A stretch of DNA of 64,000 nucleotides from Pleurodeles waltl (lineage: Eukaryota; Chordata; Amphibia; Caudata; Salamandridae), in NCBI RefSeq assembly GCF_031143425.1, contig NW_027149995.1, positions 103,001 to 167,000 of the forward strand, read 5' to 3'. Position numbers and translations under genes: made by a program. Below the pieces are notes generated by a model, which was not told the DNA's origin, ran no database searches, and saw only the letters and a list, made by a program, of their open reading frames with translations. Positions 50,733 to 61,064 of this stretch are shown piece after piece; position 1 is the first letter of the stretch; every line of letters starts with the position of its first letter.

Positions 50733-51115
50733 TCACCCCTCCTTGTATTCCCCTAGGTCTCTAGTTTTCAGAAATGCACAGGTTTGTTAGGTTTCCCTAG
50801 GTGCCGGCTGAGCTAGAGGCCAAAATCTACAGGTAGGCACTTCGCAAAAAACACCTCTGTTTTCTTTCCAAAATTTTGATGTGTCCACGTTGCGCTTTGG
50901 GGGGTTTCCTGTTGCGGGCGCTAGGCCTACCCACACAAGTGAGGTATCATTTTTATTGGGAGACTTGGGGTAACGCTGGGTGGAAGGAAATTTGTGGCTC
51001 CTCTCAGATTCCAGAACTTTCTGTCACAGAAATGTGAGGAACATGTGGTTTTTTTGCAAAATTTTGAGGTTCGCAAAGGATTCTGGGTAACAGAACCTGG
51101 TCCGAGCCCCGCAAG
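50733..51115. repeat. Hybrid monomer joining E-type left to D-type right
   Basis: The left part has 'tttgttagg' (near 50783), 'ttccaaaattttgatg' (near 50867) and 'ggggggtttcctgttgcgg' (near 50899), as in the E monomers at 53795 and 56472. The right part has 'attgggagacttggggtaac' (near 50955), 'ctgtcacag' (near 51021) and 'tttttgcaaaatttt' (near 51052), as in the D monomers at 25079 and 44224. The switch lies between about 50920 and 50955. No reading frame as long as in its neighbours remains, because 'gtta' and 'ggggtaac' both place stops on the minus strand. Confidence 0.78.
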
Positions 51116-52647
51116 TCACCCCATCTTGGATTCCCCTAGGTCTCTAGTTTTCAGAAATGCACAGGTTTGGTAGGTTTCCCTAGGTGCCGGCTGAGCTAGA
51201 GGCCAAAATCTACAGGTAGGCACTTCGCAAAAAACACCTCGGTTTTCTTTAAAAAAATTGGATGTGTCCACGTTGCGCTTTGGGGCGTTTCCTGTCGCGG
51301 GCGCTAGGCCTACCCACACAAGTGAGGTATCATTTTTATCGGGAGACTTGGGGGAACGCTGGGTGGAAGGAAATTTGTGGCTCCTCTCAGATTCCAGAAC
51401 TTTCTGCCACAGAAATGTGAGGAACATGTGTTTTTTTAGCCAAATGTTGAGGTTTGCAAAGGATTCTGGGTAACAGAACCTGGTCCGAGCCCCGCAAGTC
51501 ACCCCATCTTGGATTCCCCTAGGTCTCTAGTTTTCAGAAATGCACAGGTTTGGTAGGTTTCCCTAGGTGCCGGCTGTGCTAGAGGCCAAAATCTACAGGT
51601 AGGCACTTCGCAAAAAACACCTCTGTTTTCTTTCAAAAAATTGGATGTGTCCACGTTGCGCTTTGGGGCGTTTCCTGTCGCGGGCGCTAGGCCTACCCAC
51701 ACAAGTGAGGTATCATTTTTATTGGGAGACTTGGGGGAACGGTGGGTGGAAGGAAATTTGTGGCTCCTCTCAGATTCCAGAACTTTCTGCCACAGAAATG
51801 TGAGGAACATGTGTTTTTTAGCCAAATTTTGAGGTTTGCAAAGGATTCTGGGTAACAGAACCTGGTCCGAGCCCCGCAAGTCAACCCTCCTTGGATTCCC
51901 CTAGGTCTCTAGTTTTCAGAAATGCACAGGTTTGGTAGGTTTCCCTAGGTGCCGGCTGAGCTAGAGGCCAAAATCTACAGGTAGGCACTTCGCAAAAAAC
52001 ACCTCTGTTTTCTTTCACAAATTTGGATGTGTCCACGTTGCGCTTTGGGGCGTTTCCTGTCGCGGGCGCTAGCCCTACCCACACAAGTGAGGTATCATTT
52101 TTATCGGGAGACTTGGGGGAACGCTGGGTGGAAGGAAATTTGTGGCTCCTCTCAGATTCCAGAACTTTCTGCCACAGAAATGTGAGGAACATGTGTCTTT
52201 TTTGCCAAATTTTGAGGTTTGCAAAGGATTCTGGGTAACAGAACCTGGTCCGAGCCCCGCAAGTCAACCCTCCTTGGATTCCCCTAGGTCTCTAGTTTTC
52301 AGAAATGCACAGGTTTGGTAGGTTTCCCTGGGTGCCGGCTGAGCTACAGGCCAAAATCTACAGGTAGGCACTTCGCAAAAAACACCTCTGTTTTCTTGAA
52401 AAAATTTGGATGTGTCCACGTTGCGCTTTGGGGCGTTTCCTGTCGCGGGCGCTAGGCCTACCCACACAAGTGAGGTATCATTTTTATCGGGAGACTTGGG
52501 GGAACGCTGGGTGGAAGGAAATTTGTGGCTCCTCTCAGATTCCAGAACTTTCTGCCACAGAAATGTGAGGAACATGTGTTTTTTTTTGCCAAATTTTGAG
52601 GTTCGCAAAGGATTCTGGGTAACAGAACCTGGTCCGAGCCCCGCAAG

Positions 52648-53029
52648 TCACCCCATCTTGGATTCCCCTAGGTTTCTAGTTTTCAGAAATGCACAGGTTT
52701 GGTAGGTTTCCCTAGGTGCCGGCTGAGCTAGAGGCCAAAATCTACAGGTAGGCACTTCGCAAAAAACACCTCGGTTTTCTTTCAAAAATTTGGATGTGTC
52801 CACGTTGCGCTTTGGGGCGTTTCCTGTCGCGGGCGCTAGCCCTACCCACACAAGTGAGGTATCATTTTTATCGGGAGACTTGGGGGAACGCTCGGTGGAA
52901 GGAAATTTGTGGCTCCTCTCAGATTCCAGAACTTTCTGCCACAGAAATGTGAGGAACATGTGTTTTTTAGCCAAATTTTGAGGTTTGCAAAGGATTCTGG
53001 GTAACAGAACCTGGTCCGAGCCCCGCAAG
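52648..53029. repeat. Hybrid monomer of two adjacent E types (deletion junction)
   Basis: The left end has 'ctaggtttctag' (near 52668) and 'acctcgg' (near 52769), as in 54561. The right part has 'gctagcccta' (near 52836), 'ctcctctcag' and the T6 tract (near 52960), as in 54944. The result is one 382-bp monomer where E1-E3 have two. This explains why the order 52648, 53030, 53413, 53795, 54178 is shorter than the later units. A similar but independent-looking monomer occurs at 10910. Confidence 0.7.
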
Positions 53030-55325
53030 TCAACCCTCCTTGGATTCCCCTAGGTCTCTAGTTTTCAGAAATGCACAGGTTTGGTAGGTTTCCCTAGGTG
53101 CCGGCTGAGCTAGAGGCCAAAATCTACAGGTAGGCACTTCGCAAAAAACACCTCTGTTTTCTTTCACAAATTTGGATGTGTCCACGTTGCGCTTTGGGGG
53201 GTTTCCTGTCGCGGGCGCTAGCCCTACCCACACAAGTGAGGTATCATTTTTATCGGGAGACTTGGGGGAACGCTGGGTGGAAGGAAATTTGTGGCTTCTC
53301 TCAGATTCCAGAACTTTCTGCCACAGAAATGTGAGAAACATGTGTTTTTTTAGCCACATTTTGAGGTTTGCAAAGGATTCTGGGTAACAGAACCTGGTCC
53401 GAGCCCCACAAGTCACCCCTCCTTGGATTCCCCTAGGTCTCTAGTTTTCAGAAATGCACAGGTTTGTTAGGTTTCCCTAGGTGCCGGCTGAGCTAGATGC
53501 CAAAATCTACAGGTAGGCACTTCGCAAAAAACACCTCTGTTTTCTTTCAAAAAATTGGATGTGTCCACGTTGCGCTTTGGGGCATTTCCTGTCGCGGGCG
53601 CTAGGCCTACCCACACAAGTGAGGTATCATTTTTATTGGGAGACTTGGGGGAACGGTGGGTGGAAGGAAATTTGTGGCTCCTCTCAGTTTCCAGAACTTT
53701 CTGCCACAGAAATGTGAGGAACATGTGTTTTTTTAGCTTATTTTGAGGTTTGCAAAGGATTCTGGGTAACAGAACCTGGTCCGAGCCCCGCAAGTCACCC
53801 CTCCTTGGATTCCCCTAGGTCTCTAGTTTTCAGAAATGCACAGGTTTGTTAGGTTTCCCTAGGTGCCGGCTGAGCTAGAGGCCAAAATCTACAGGTAGGC
53901 ACTTCGCAAAAAACACCTCTGTTTTCTTTCCAAAATTTTGATGTGTCCACGTTGCGCTTTGGGGGGTTTCCTGTTGCGGGCGCTAGGCCTACCCACACAA
54001 GTGAGGTATCATTTTTATTGGGAGACTTGGGGGAACGCTGGGTGGAAGGAAATTTGTGGCTCCTCTCAGATTCCAGAACTTTCTGCCACAGAAATGTGAG
54101 GAACATGTGTCTTTTTTGCCAAATTTTGAGGTTCGCAAAGGATTCTGGGTAACAGAACCTGGTCCGAGCCACGCAAGTCAACCCTCCTTGGATTCCCCTA
54201 GGTCTCTAGTTTTCAGAAATGCACAGGTTTGGTAGGTTTCCCTGGGTGCCGGCTGAGCTAGAGGCCAAAATCTACAGGTAGGCACTTCGCAAAAAACACC
54301 TCTGTTTTCTTGAAAAAATTTGGATGTGTCCACGTTGCGCTTTGGGGCGTTTCCTGTCGCGGGCGCTAGGCCTACCCACACAAGTGAGGTATCATTTTTA
54401 TCGGGAGACTTGGGGGAACGCTGGGTGGAAGGAAATTTGTGGCTCCTCGCAGATTCCAGAACTTTCTGCCACAGAAATGTGTGGAACATGTGTTTTTTGT
54501 GCCAAATTTTGAGGTTCGCAAAGGATTCTGGGTAACAGAACCTGGTCCGAGCCCCGCAAGTCACCCCATCTTGGATTCCCCTAGGTTTCTAGTTTTCAGA
54601 AATGCACAGGTTTGGTAGGTTTCCCTAGGTGCCGACTGAGCTAGAGGCCAAAATCTACAGGTAGGCACTTCGCAAAAAACACCTCGGTTTTCTTTAAAAA
54701 AATTGGATGTGTCCACGTTGCGCTTTGGGGCGTTTCCTGTCGCGGGCGCTAGGCCTACCCAAACAAGTGAGGTATCATTTTTATCGGGAGACTTGGGGGA
54801 ACGCTCGGTGGAAGGAAATTTGTGGCTCCCCTCAGATTCCAGAACTTTCTGCCACAGAAATGTGAGGAACATGTATTTTTTTAGCCAAATTTTGAGGTTC
54901 GCAAAGGATTCTGGGTAACAGAACCTGTTCCGAGCCCCGCAAGTCAACCCTCCTTGGATTCCCCTAGGTCTCTAGTTTTCAGAAATGCACAGGTTTGGTA
55001 GGTTTCCCTAGGTGCCGGCTGAGCTAGAGGCCAAAATCTACAGGTAGGCACTTCGCAAAAAACACCTCTGTTTTCTTTCAAAAATTTGGATGTGTCCACG
55101 TTGCGCTTTGGGGCGTTTCCTGTCGCGGGCGCTAGCCCTACCCACACAAGTGAGGTATCATTTTTATCGGAAGACTTGGTGGAACGCTCGGTGGAAGGAA
55201 ATTTGTGGCTCCTCTCAGATTCCAGAACTTTCTGCCACAGAAATGTGAGGAACATGTGTTTTTTAGCCAAATTTTGAGGTTTGCAAAGGATTCTGGGTAA
55301 CAGAACCTGGTCCGAGCCCCGCAAG

Positions 55326-55707
55326 TCAACCCTCCTTGGATTCCCCTAGGTCTCTAGTATTCAGAAATGCACAGGTTTGGTAGGTTTCCCTAGGTGCCGG
55401 CTGAGCTAGAGGCCAAAATCTACAGGTAGGCACTTCGCAAAAAACACCTCTGTTTTCTTTCACAAATTTGGATGTGTCCACGTTGCGCTTTGGGGCGTTT
55501 CCTGTCGCGGGCGCTAGCCCTACCCACATAAGTGAGGTATCATTTTTATCGGGAGACTTGGGGGAACGCTCGGTGGAAGGAAATTTGTGGCTCCTCTCAG
55601 ATTCCAGAACTTTCTGCCACAGAAATGTGAGGAACATGTGTTTTTTAGCCAAATTTTGAGGTTTGCAAAGGATTCTGGGTAACAGAACCTGGTCCGAGCC
55701 CCACAAG
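55326..55707. repeat. Hybrid monomer marking a 1-monomer duplication in E1 (copy at 61830)
   Basis: The left part ('ttcacaaatttgg' near 55459) matches the following monomer (55708). The right part ('gctcggtgg' near 55568, T6 and 'gccaaatttt' near 55640) matches the preceding one (54944). An exchange one monomer out of register yields this structure with a gain of one monomer. A sister copy at 61830 shares it, but the unit between them (E2) lacks it. Confidence 0.75.
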
Positions 55708-56854
55708 TCAACCCTCCTTGGATTCCCCTAGGTCTCTAGTTTTCAGAAATGCACAGGTTTGGTAGGTTTCCCTAGGTGCCGGCTGAGCTAGAGGCCAAAA
55801 TCTACAGGTAGGCACTTCGCAAAAAACACCTCTGTTTCTTTCACAAATTTGGATGTGTCCACGTTGCGCTTTGGGGCGTTTCCTGTTGCGGGCGCTAGCC
55901 CTACCCACACAAGTGAGGTATCATTTTTATCGGGAGACTTGGGGGAACGCTGGGTGGAAGGAAATTTGTGGCTTCTCTCAGATTCCAGAACTTTCTGCCA
56001 CAGAAATGTGAGGAACATGTGTTTTTTTAGCCACATTTTGAGGTTTGCAAAGGATTCTGGGTAACAGAACCTGGTCCGAGCCCCACAAGTCACCCCTCCT
56101 TGGATTCCCCTAGGTCTCTAGTTTTCAGAAATGCACAGGTTTGTTAGGTTTCCCTAGGTGCCGGCTGAGCTAGAGGCCAAAATCTACAGGTAGGCACTTC
56201 GCAAAAAACACCTCTGTTTTCTTTCAAAAAATTGGATGTGTCCACGTTGCGCTTTGGGGCGTTTCCTGTCGCGGGCGCTAGGCCTACCCACACAAGTGAG
56301 GTATCATTTTTATTGGGAGACTTGGGGGAACGGTGGGTGGAAGGAAATTTGTGGCTCCTCTCAGTTTCCAGAACTTTCTGCCACAGAAATGTGAGGAACA
56401 TGTGTTTTTTTAGCTTATTTTGAGGTTTGCAAAGGATTCTGGGTAACAGAACCTGGTCCGAGCCCCGCAAGTCACCCCTCCTTGGATTCCCCTAGGTCTC
56501 TAGTTTTCAGAAATGCACAGGTTTGTTAGGTTTCCCTAGGTGCCGGCTGAGCTAGAGGCCAAAATCTACAGGTAGGCACTTCGCAAAAAACACCTCTGTT
56601 TTCTTTCCAAAATTTTGATGTGTCCACGTTGCGCTTTGGGGGGTTTCCTGTTGCGGGCGCTAGGCCTACCCACACAAGTGAGGTATCATTTTTATCGGGA
56701 GACTTGGGGGAACGCTGGGTGGAAGGAAATTTGTGGCTCCTCTCAGATTCCAGAACTTTCTGCCACAGAAATGTGAGGAACATGTGTCTTTTTTGCCAAA
56801 TTTTGAGGTTCGCAAAGGATTCTTGGTAACAGAACCTGGTCCGAGCCACGCAAG

Positions 56855-57236
56855 TCAACCCTCCTTGGATTCCCCTAGGTCTCTAGTTTTCAGAAATGCA
56901 CAGGTTTGGTAGGTTTCCCTGGGTGCCGGCTGAGCTAGAGGCCAAAATCTACAGGTAGGCACTTCGCAAAAAACACCTCTGTTTTCTTGAAAAAATTTGG
57001 ATGTGTCCACGTTGCGCTTTGGGGCATTTCCTGTCGCGGGCGCTAGGCCTACCCACACAAGTGAGGTATCATTTTTATTGGGAGACTTGGGGGAACGGTG
57101 GGTGGAAGGAAATTTGTGGCTCCTCTCAGTTTCCAGAACTTTCTGCCACAGAAATGTGAGGAACATGTGTTTTTTTAGCTTATTTTGAGGTTTGCAAAGG
57201 ATTCTGGGTAACAGAACCTGGTCCGAGCCCAGCAAG
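56855..57236. repeat. Hybrid monomer marking a 2-monomer duplication in E1 (copy at 59916)
   Basis: The left part ('cctgggtgcc' near 56919, 'cttgaaaaaatttgg' near 56986) matches the unit's last monomer (57620). The right part ('attgggagac', 'gaacggtggg', 'cagtttccag', 'agcttatttt' near 57178) matches 56090. The switch lies between about 57005 and 57075. With the monomer after it (57237), it makes a 765-bp tandem duplication of the pair 56090-56854. The same hybrid at 59916 shows that the duplication is older than the E1/E2 split. Confidence 0.8.
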
Positions 57237-58002
57237 TCACCCCTCCTTGGATTCCCCTAGGTCTCTAGTTTTCAGAAATGCACAGGTTTGTTAGGTTTCC
57301 CTAGGTGCCGGCTGAGCTAGAGGCCAAAATCTACAGGTAGGCACTTCGCAAAAAACACCTCTGTTTTCTTTCCAAAATTTTGATGTGTCCACGTTGCGCT
57401 TTGGGGGGTTTCCTGTTGCGGGCGCTAGGCCTACCCACACAAGTGAGGTATCATTTTTATCGGGAGACTTGGGGGAACGCTGGGTGGAAGGAAATTTGTG
57501 GCTCCTCTCAGATTCCAGAACTTTCTGCCACAGAAATGTGAGGAACATGTGTCTTTTTTGCCAAATTTTGAGGTTCGCAAAGGATTCTGGGTAACAGAAC
57601 CTGGTCCGAGCCACGCAAGTCAACCCTCCTTGGATTCCCCTAGGTCTCTAGTTTTCAGAAATGCACAGGTTTGGTAGGTTTCCCTGGGTGCCGGCTGAGC
57701 TAGAGGCCAAAATCTACAGGTAGGCACTTCGCAAAAAACACCTCTGTTTTCTTGAAAAAATTTGGATGTGTCCACGTTGCGCTTTGGGGCGTTTCCTGTC
57801 GCGGGCGCTAGGCCTACCCACACAAGTGAGGTATCATTTTTATCGGGAGACTTGGGGGAACGCTGGGTGGAAGGAAATTTGTGGCTCCTCTCAGATTCCA
57901 GAACTTTCTGCCACAGAAATGTGAGGAACATGTGTTTTTTGTGCCAAATTTTGAGGTTCGCAAAGGATTCTGGGTAACAGAACCTGGTCCGAGCCCCGCA
58001 AG

Positions 58003-61000
58003 TCACCCCATCTTGGATTCCCCTAGGTTTCTAGTTTTCAGAAATGCACAGGTTTGGTAGGTTTCCCTAGGTGCCGGCTGAGCTAGAGGCCAAAATCTAC
58101 AGGTAGGCACTTCGCAAAAAACACCTCGGTTTTCTTTAAAAAAATTGGATGTGTCCACGTTGCGCTTTGGGGCGTTTCCTGTCGCGGGCGCTAGGCCTAC
58201 CCACACAAGTGAGGTATCATTTTTATCGGGAGACTTGGGGGAACGCTCGGTGGAAGGAAATTTGTGGCTCCCCTCAGATTCCAGAACTTTCTGCCACAGA
58301 AATGTGAGGAACATGTATTTTTTTAGCCAAATTTTGAGGTTCGCAAAGGATTCTGGGTAACAGAACCTGTTCCGAGCCCCGCAAGTCAACCCTCCTTGGA
58401 TTCCCCTAGGTCTCTAGTTTTCAGAAATGCACAGGTTTGGTAGGTTTCCCTAGGTGCCGGCTGAGCTAGAGGCCAAAATCTACAGGTAGGCACTTCGCAA
58501 AAAACACCTCTGTTTTCTTTCAAAAATTTGGATGTGTCCACGTTGCGCTTTGGGGCGTTTCCTGTCGTGGGCGCTAGCCCTACCCACACAAGTGAGGTAT
58601 CATTTTTATCGGAAGACTTGGTGGAACGCTCGGTGGAAGGAAATTTGTGGCTCCTCTCAGATTCCAGAACTTTCTGCCACAGAAATGTGAGGAACATGTG
58701 TTTTTTAGCCAAATTTTGAGGTTTGCAAAGGATTCTGGGTAACAGAACCTGGTCCGAGCCCCGCAAGTCAACCCTCCTTGGATTCCCCTAGGTCTCTAGT
58801 TTTCAGAAATGCACAGGTTTGGTAGGTTTCCCTAGGTGCCGGCTGAGCTAGAGGCCAAAATCTACAGGTAGGCACTTCGCAAAAAACACCTCTGTTTTCT
58901 TTCACAAATTTGGATGTGTCCACGTTGCGCTTTGGGGCGTTTCCTGTTGCGGGCGCTAGCCCTACCCACACAAGTGAGGTATCATTTTTATCGGGAGACT
59001 TGGGGGAACGCTGGGTGGAAGGAAATTTGTGGCTTCTCTCAGATTCCAGAACTTTCTGCCACAGAAATGTGAGGAACATGTGTTTTTTTAGCCACATTTT
59101 GAGGTTTGCAAAGGATTCTGGGTAACAGAACCTGGTCCGAGCCCCACAAGTCACCCCTCCTTGGATTCCCCTAGGTCTCTAGTTTTCAGAAATGCACAGG
59201 TTTGTTAGGTTTCCCTAGGTGCCGGCTGAGCTAGAGGCCAAAATCTACAGGTAGGCACTTCGCAAAAAACACCTCTGTTTTCTTTCAAAAAATTGGATGT
59301 GTCCACGTTGCGCTTTGGGGCGTTTCCTGTCGCGGGCGCTAGGCCTACCCACACAAGTGAGGTATCATTTTTATTGGGAGACTTGGGGGAACGGTGGGTG
59401 GAAGGAAATTTGTGGCTCCTCTCAGTTTCCAGAACTTTCTGCCACAGAAATGTGAGGAACATGTGTTTTTTTAGCTTATTTTGAGGTTTGCAAAGGATTC
59501 TGGGTAACAGAACCTGGTCCGAGCCCCGCAAGTCACCCCTCCTTGGATTCCCCTAGGTCTCTAGTTTTCAGAAATGCACAGGTTTGTTAGGTTTCCCTAG
59601 GTGCCGGCTGAGCTAGAGGCCAAAATCTACAGGTAGGCACTTCGCAAAAAACACCTCTGTTTTCTTTCCAAAATTTTGATGTGTCCACGTTGCGCTTTGG
59701 GGGGTTTCCTGTTGCGGGCGCTAGGCCTACCCACACAAGTGAGGTATCATTTTTATCGGGAGACTTGGGGGAACGCTGGGTGGAAGGAAATTTGTGGCTC
59801 CTCTCAGATTCCAGAACTTTCTGCCACAGAAATGTGAGGAACATGTGTCTTTTTTGCCAAATTTTGAGGTTCGCAAAGGATTCTTGGTAACAGAACCTGG
59901 TCCGAGCCACGCAAGTCAACCCTCCTTGGATTCCCCTAGGTCTCTAGTTTTCAGAAATGCACAGGTTTGGTAGGTTTCCCTGGGTGCCGGCTGAGCTAGA
60001 GGCCAAAATCTACAGGTAGGCACTTCGCAAAAAAAAACCTCTGTTTTCTTGAAAAAATTTGGATGTGTCCACGTTGCGCTTTGGGGCATTTCCTGTCGCG
60101 GGCGCTAGGCCTACCCACACAAGTGAGGTATCATTTTTATTGGGAGACTTGGGGGAACGGTGGGTGGAAGGAAATTTGTGGCTCCTCTCAGTTTCCAGAA
60201 CTTTCTGCCACAGAAATGTGAGGAACATGTGTTTTTTTAGCTTATTTTGAGGTTTGCAAAGGATTCTGGGTAACAGAACCTGGTCCGAGCCCCGCAAGTC
60301 ACCCCTCCTTGGATTCCCCTAGGTCTCTAGTTTTCAGAAATGCACAGGTTTGTTAGGTTTCCCTAGGTGCCGGCTGAGCTAGAGGCCAAAATCTACAGGT
60401 AGGCACTTCGCAAAAAACACCTCTGTTTTCTTGAAAAAATTTTGATGTGTCCACGTTGCGCTTTGGGGGGTTTCCTGTTGCGGGCGCTAGGCCTACCCAC
60501 ACAAGTGAGGTATCATTTTTATCGGGAGACTTGGGGGAACGCTGGGTGGAAGGAAATTTGTGGCTCCTCTCAGATTCCAGAACTTTCTGCCACAGAAATG
60601 TGAGGAACATGTGTCTTTTTTGCCAAATTTTGAGGTTCGCAAAGGATTCTGGGTAACAGAACCTGGTCCGAGCCACGCAAGTCAACCCTCCTTGGATTCC
60701 CCTAGGTCTCTAGTTTTCAGAAATGCACAGGTTTGGTAGGTTTCCCTGGGTGCCGGCTGAGCTAGAGGCCAAAATCTACAGGTAGGCACTTCGCAAAAAA
60801 CACCTCTGTTTTCTTGAAAAAATTTGGATGTGTCCACGTTGCGCTTTGGGGCGTTTCCTGTCGCGGGCGCTAGGCCTTCCCACACAAGTGAGGTATCATT
60901 TTTATCGGGAGACTTGGGGGAACGCTGGGTGGAAGGAAATTTGTGGCTCCTCTCAGATTCCAGAACTTTCTGCCACAGAAATGTGAGGAACATGTGTTTT

Positions 61001-61064
61001 TTGTGCCAAATTTTGAGGTTCGCAAAGGATTCTGGGTAACAGAACCTGGTCCGAGCCCCGCAAG
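58003..61064. repeat. 8-monomer HOR unit E2 (3062 bp)
   Basis: The monomers start at 58003, 58386, 58768, 59151, 59533, 59916, 60299 and 60682. The order is that of E1 without the 55326-type hybrid but with the hybrid pair (59916, 60299). 'attcttggtaac' near 59880 is shared with E1 (56820) and E3 (63323). Monomer 59916 has 'gcaaaaaaaaacc' near 60028 instead of the usual A6 tract followed by 'cacc', and 60299 has a private 'cttgaaaaaattttg' near 60431. Confidence 0.88.

Larger units (their letters stand above)
50351..54560. repeat. Transition zone between D and E HOR domains, rich in hybrid monomers
   Basis: The monomers start near 50351, 50733, 51116, 51499, 51881, 52264, 52648, 53030, 53413, 53795 and 54178. 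D-type and E-type monomers alternate with left/right hybrids. Monomer 51116 matches D3 at 44607. Monomer 51499 has a left like 44990 and a right like 49586 (T6). Monomer 51881 has a left with 'ttcacaaatttgg' and a right with 'gtgtcttttttgcc'. Monomers 50733 and 52648 are listed separately. From 53030 the order settles into the E pattern (53030, 53413, 53795, 54178). This looks like a zone of repeated unequal exchange rather than a clean boundary. Confidence 0.75.
54561..58002. repeat. 9-monomer HOR unit E1 (3442 bp)
   Basis: The monomers start at 54561, 54944, 55326, 55708, 56090, 56472, 56855, 57237 and 57620. Markers in order are 'cctgttccgag' with 'acctcgg'; 'ggaagacttggtgg' with T6; a hybrid (55326); 'ttcacaaatttgg' with 'ctgttgcggg'; 'cagtttccag' with 'agcttatttt'; 'ggggggtttcc' with 'gagccacgcaag'; a hybrid (56855); a second 'ggggggtttcc' monomer; and 'cttgaaaaaatttgg' with 'ttttttgtgcc'. 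Two hybrids account for the extra length over the basic six types. Monomer 55708 lacks one T ('tctgtttctttc' near 55833). Confidence 0.88.
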
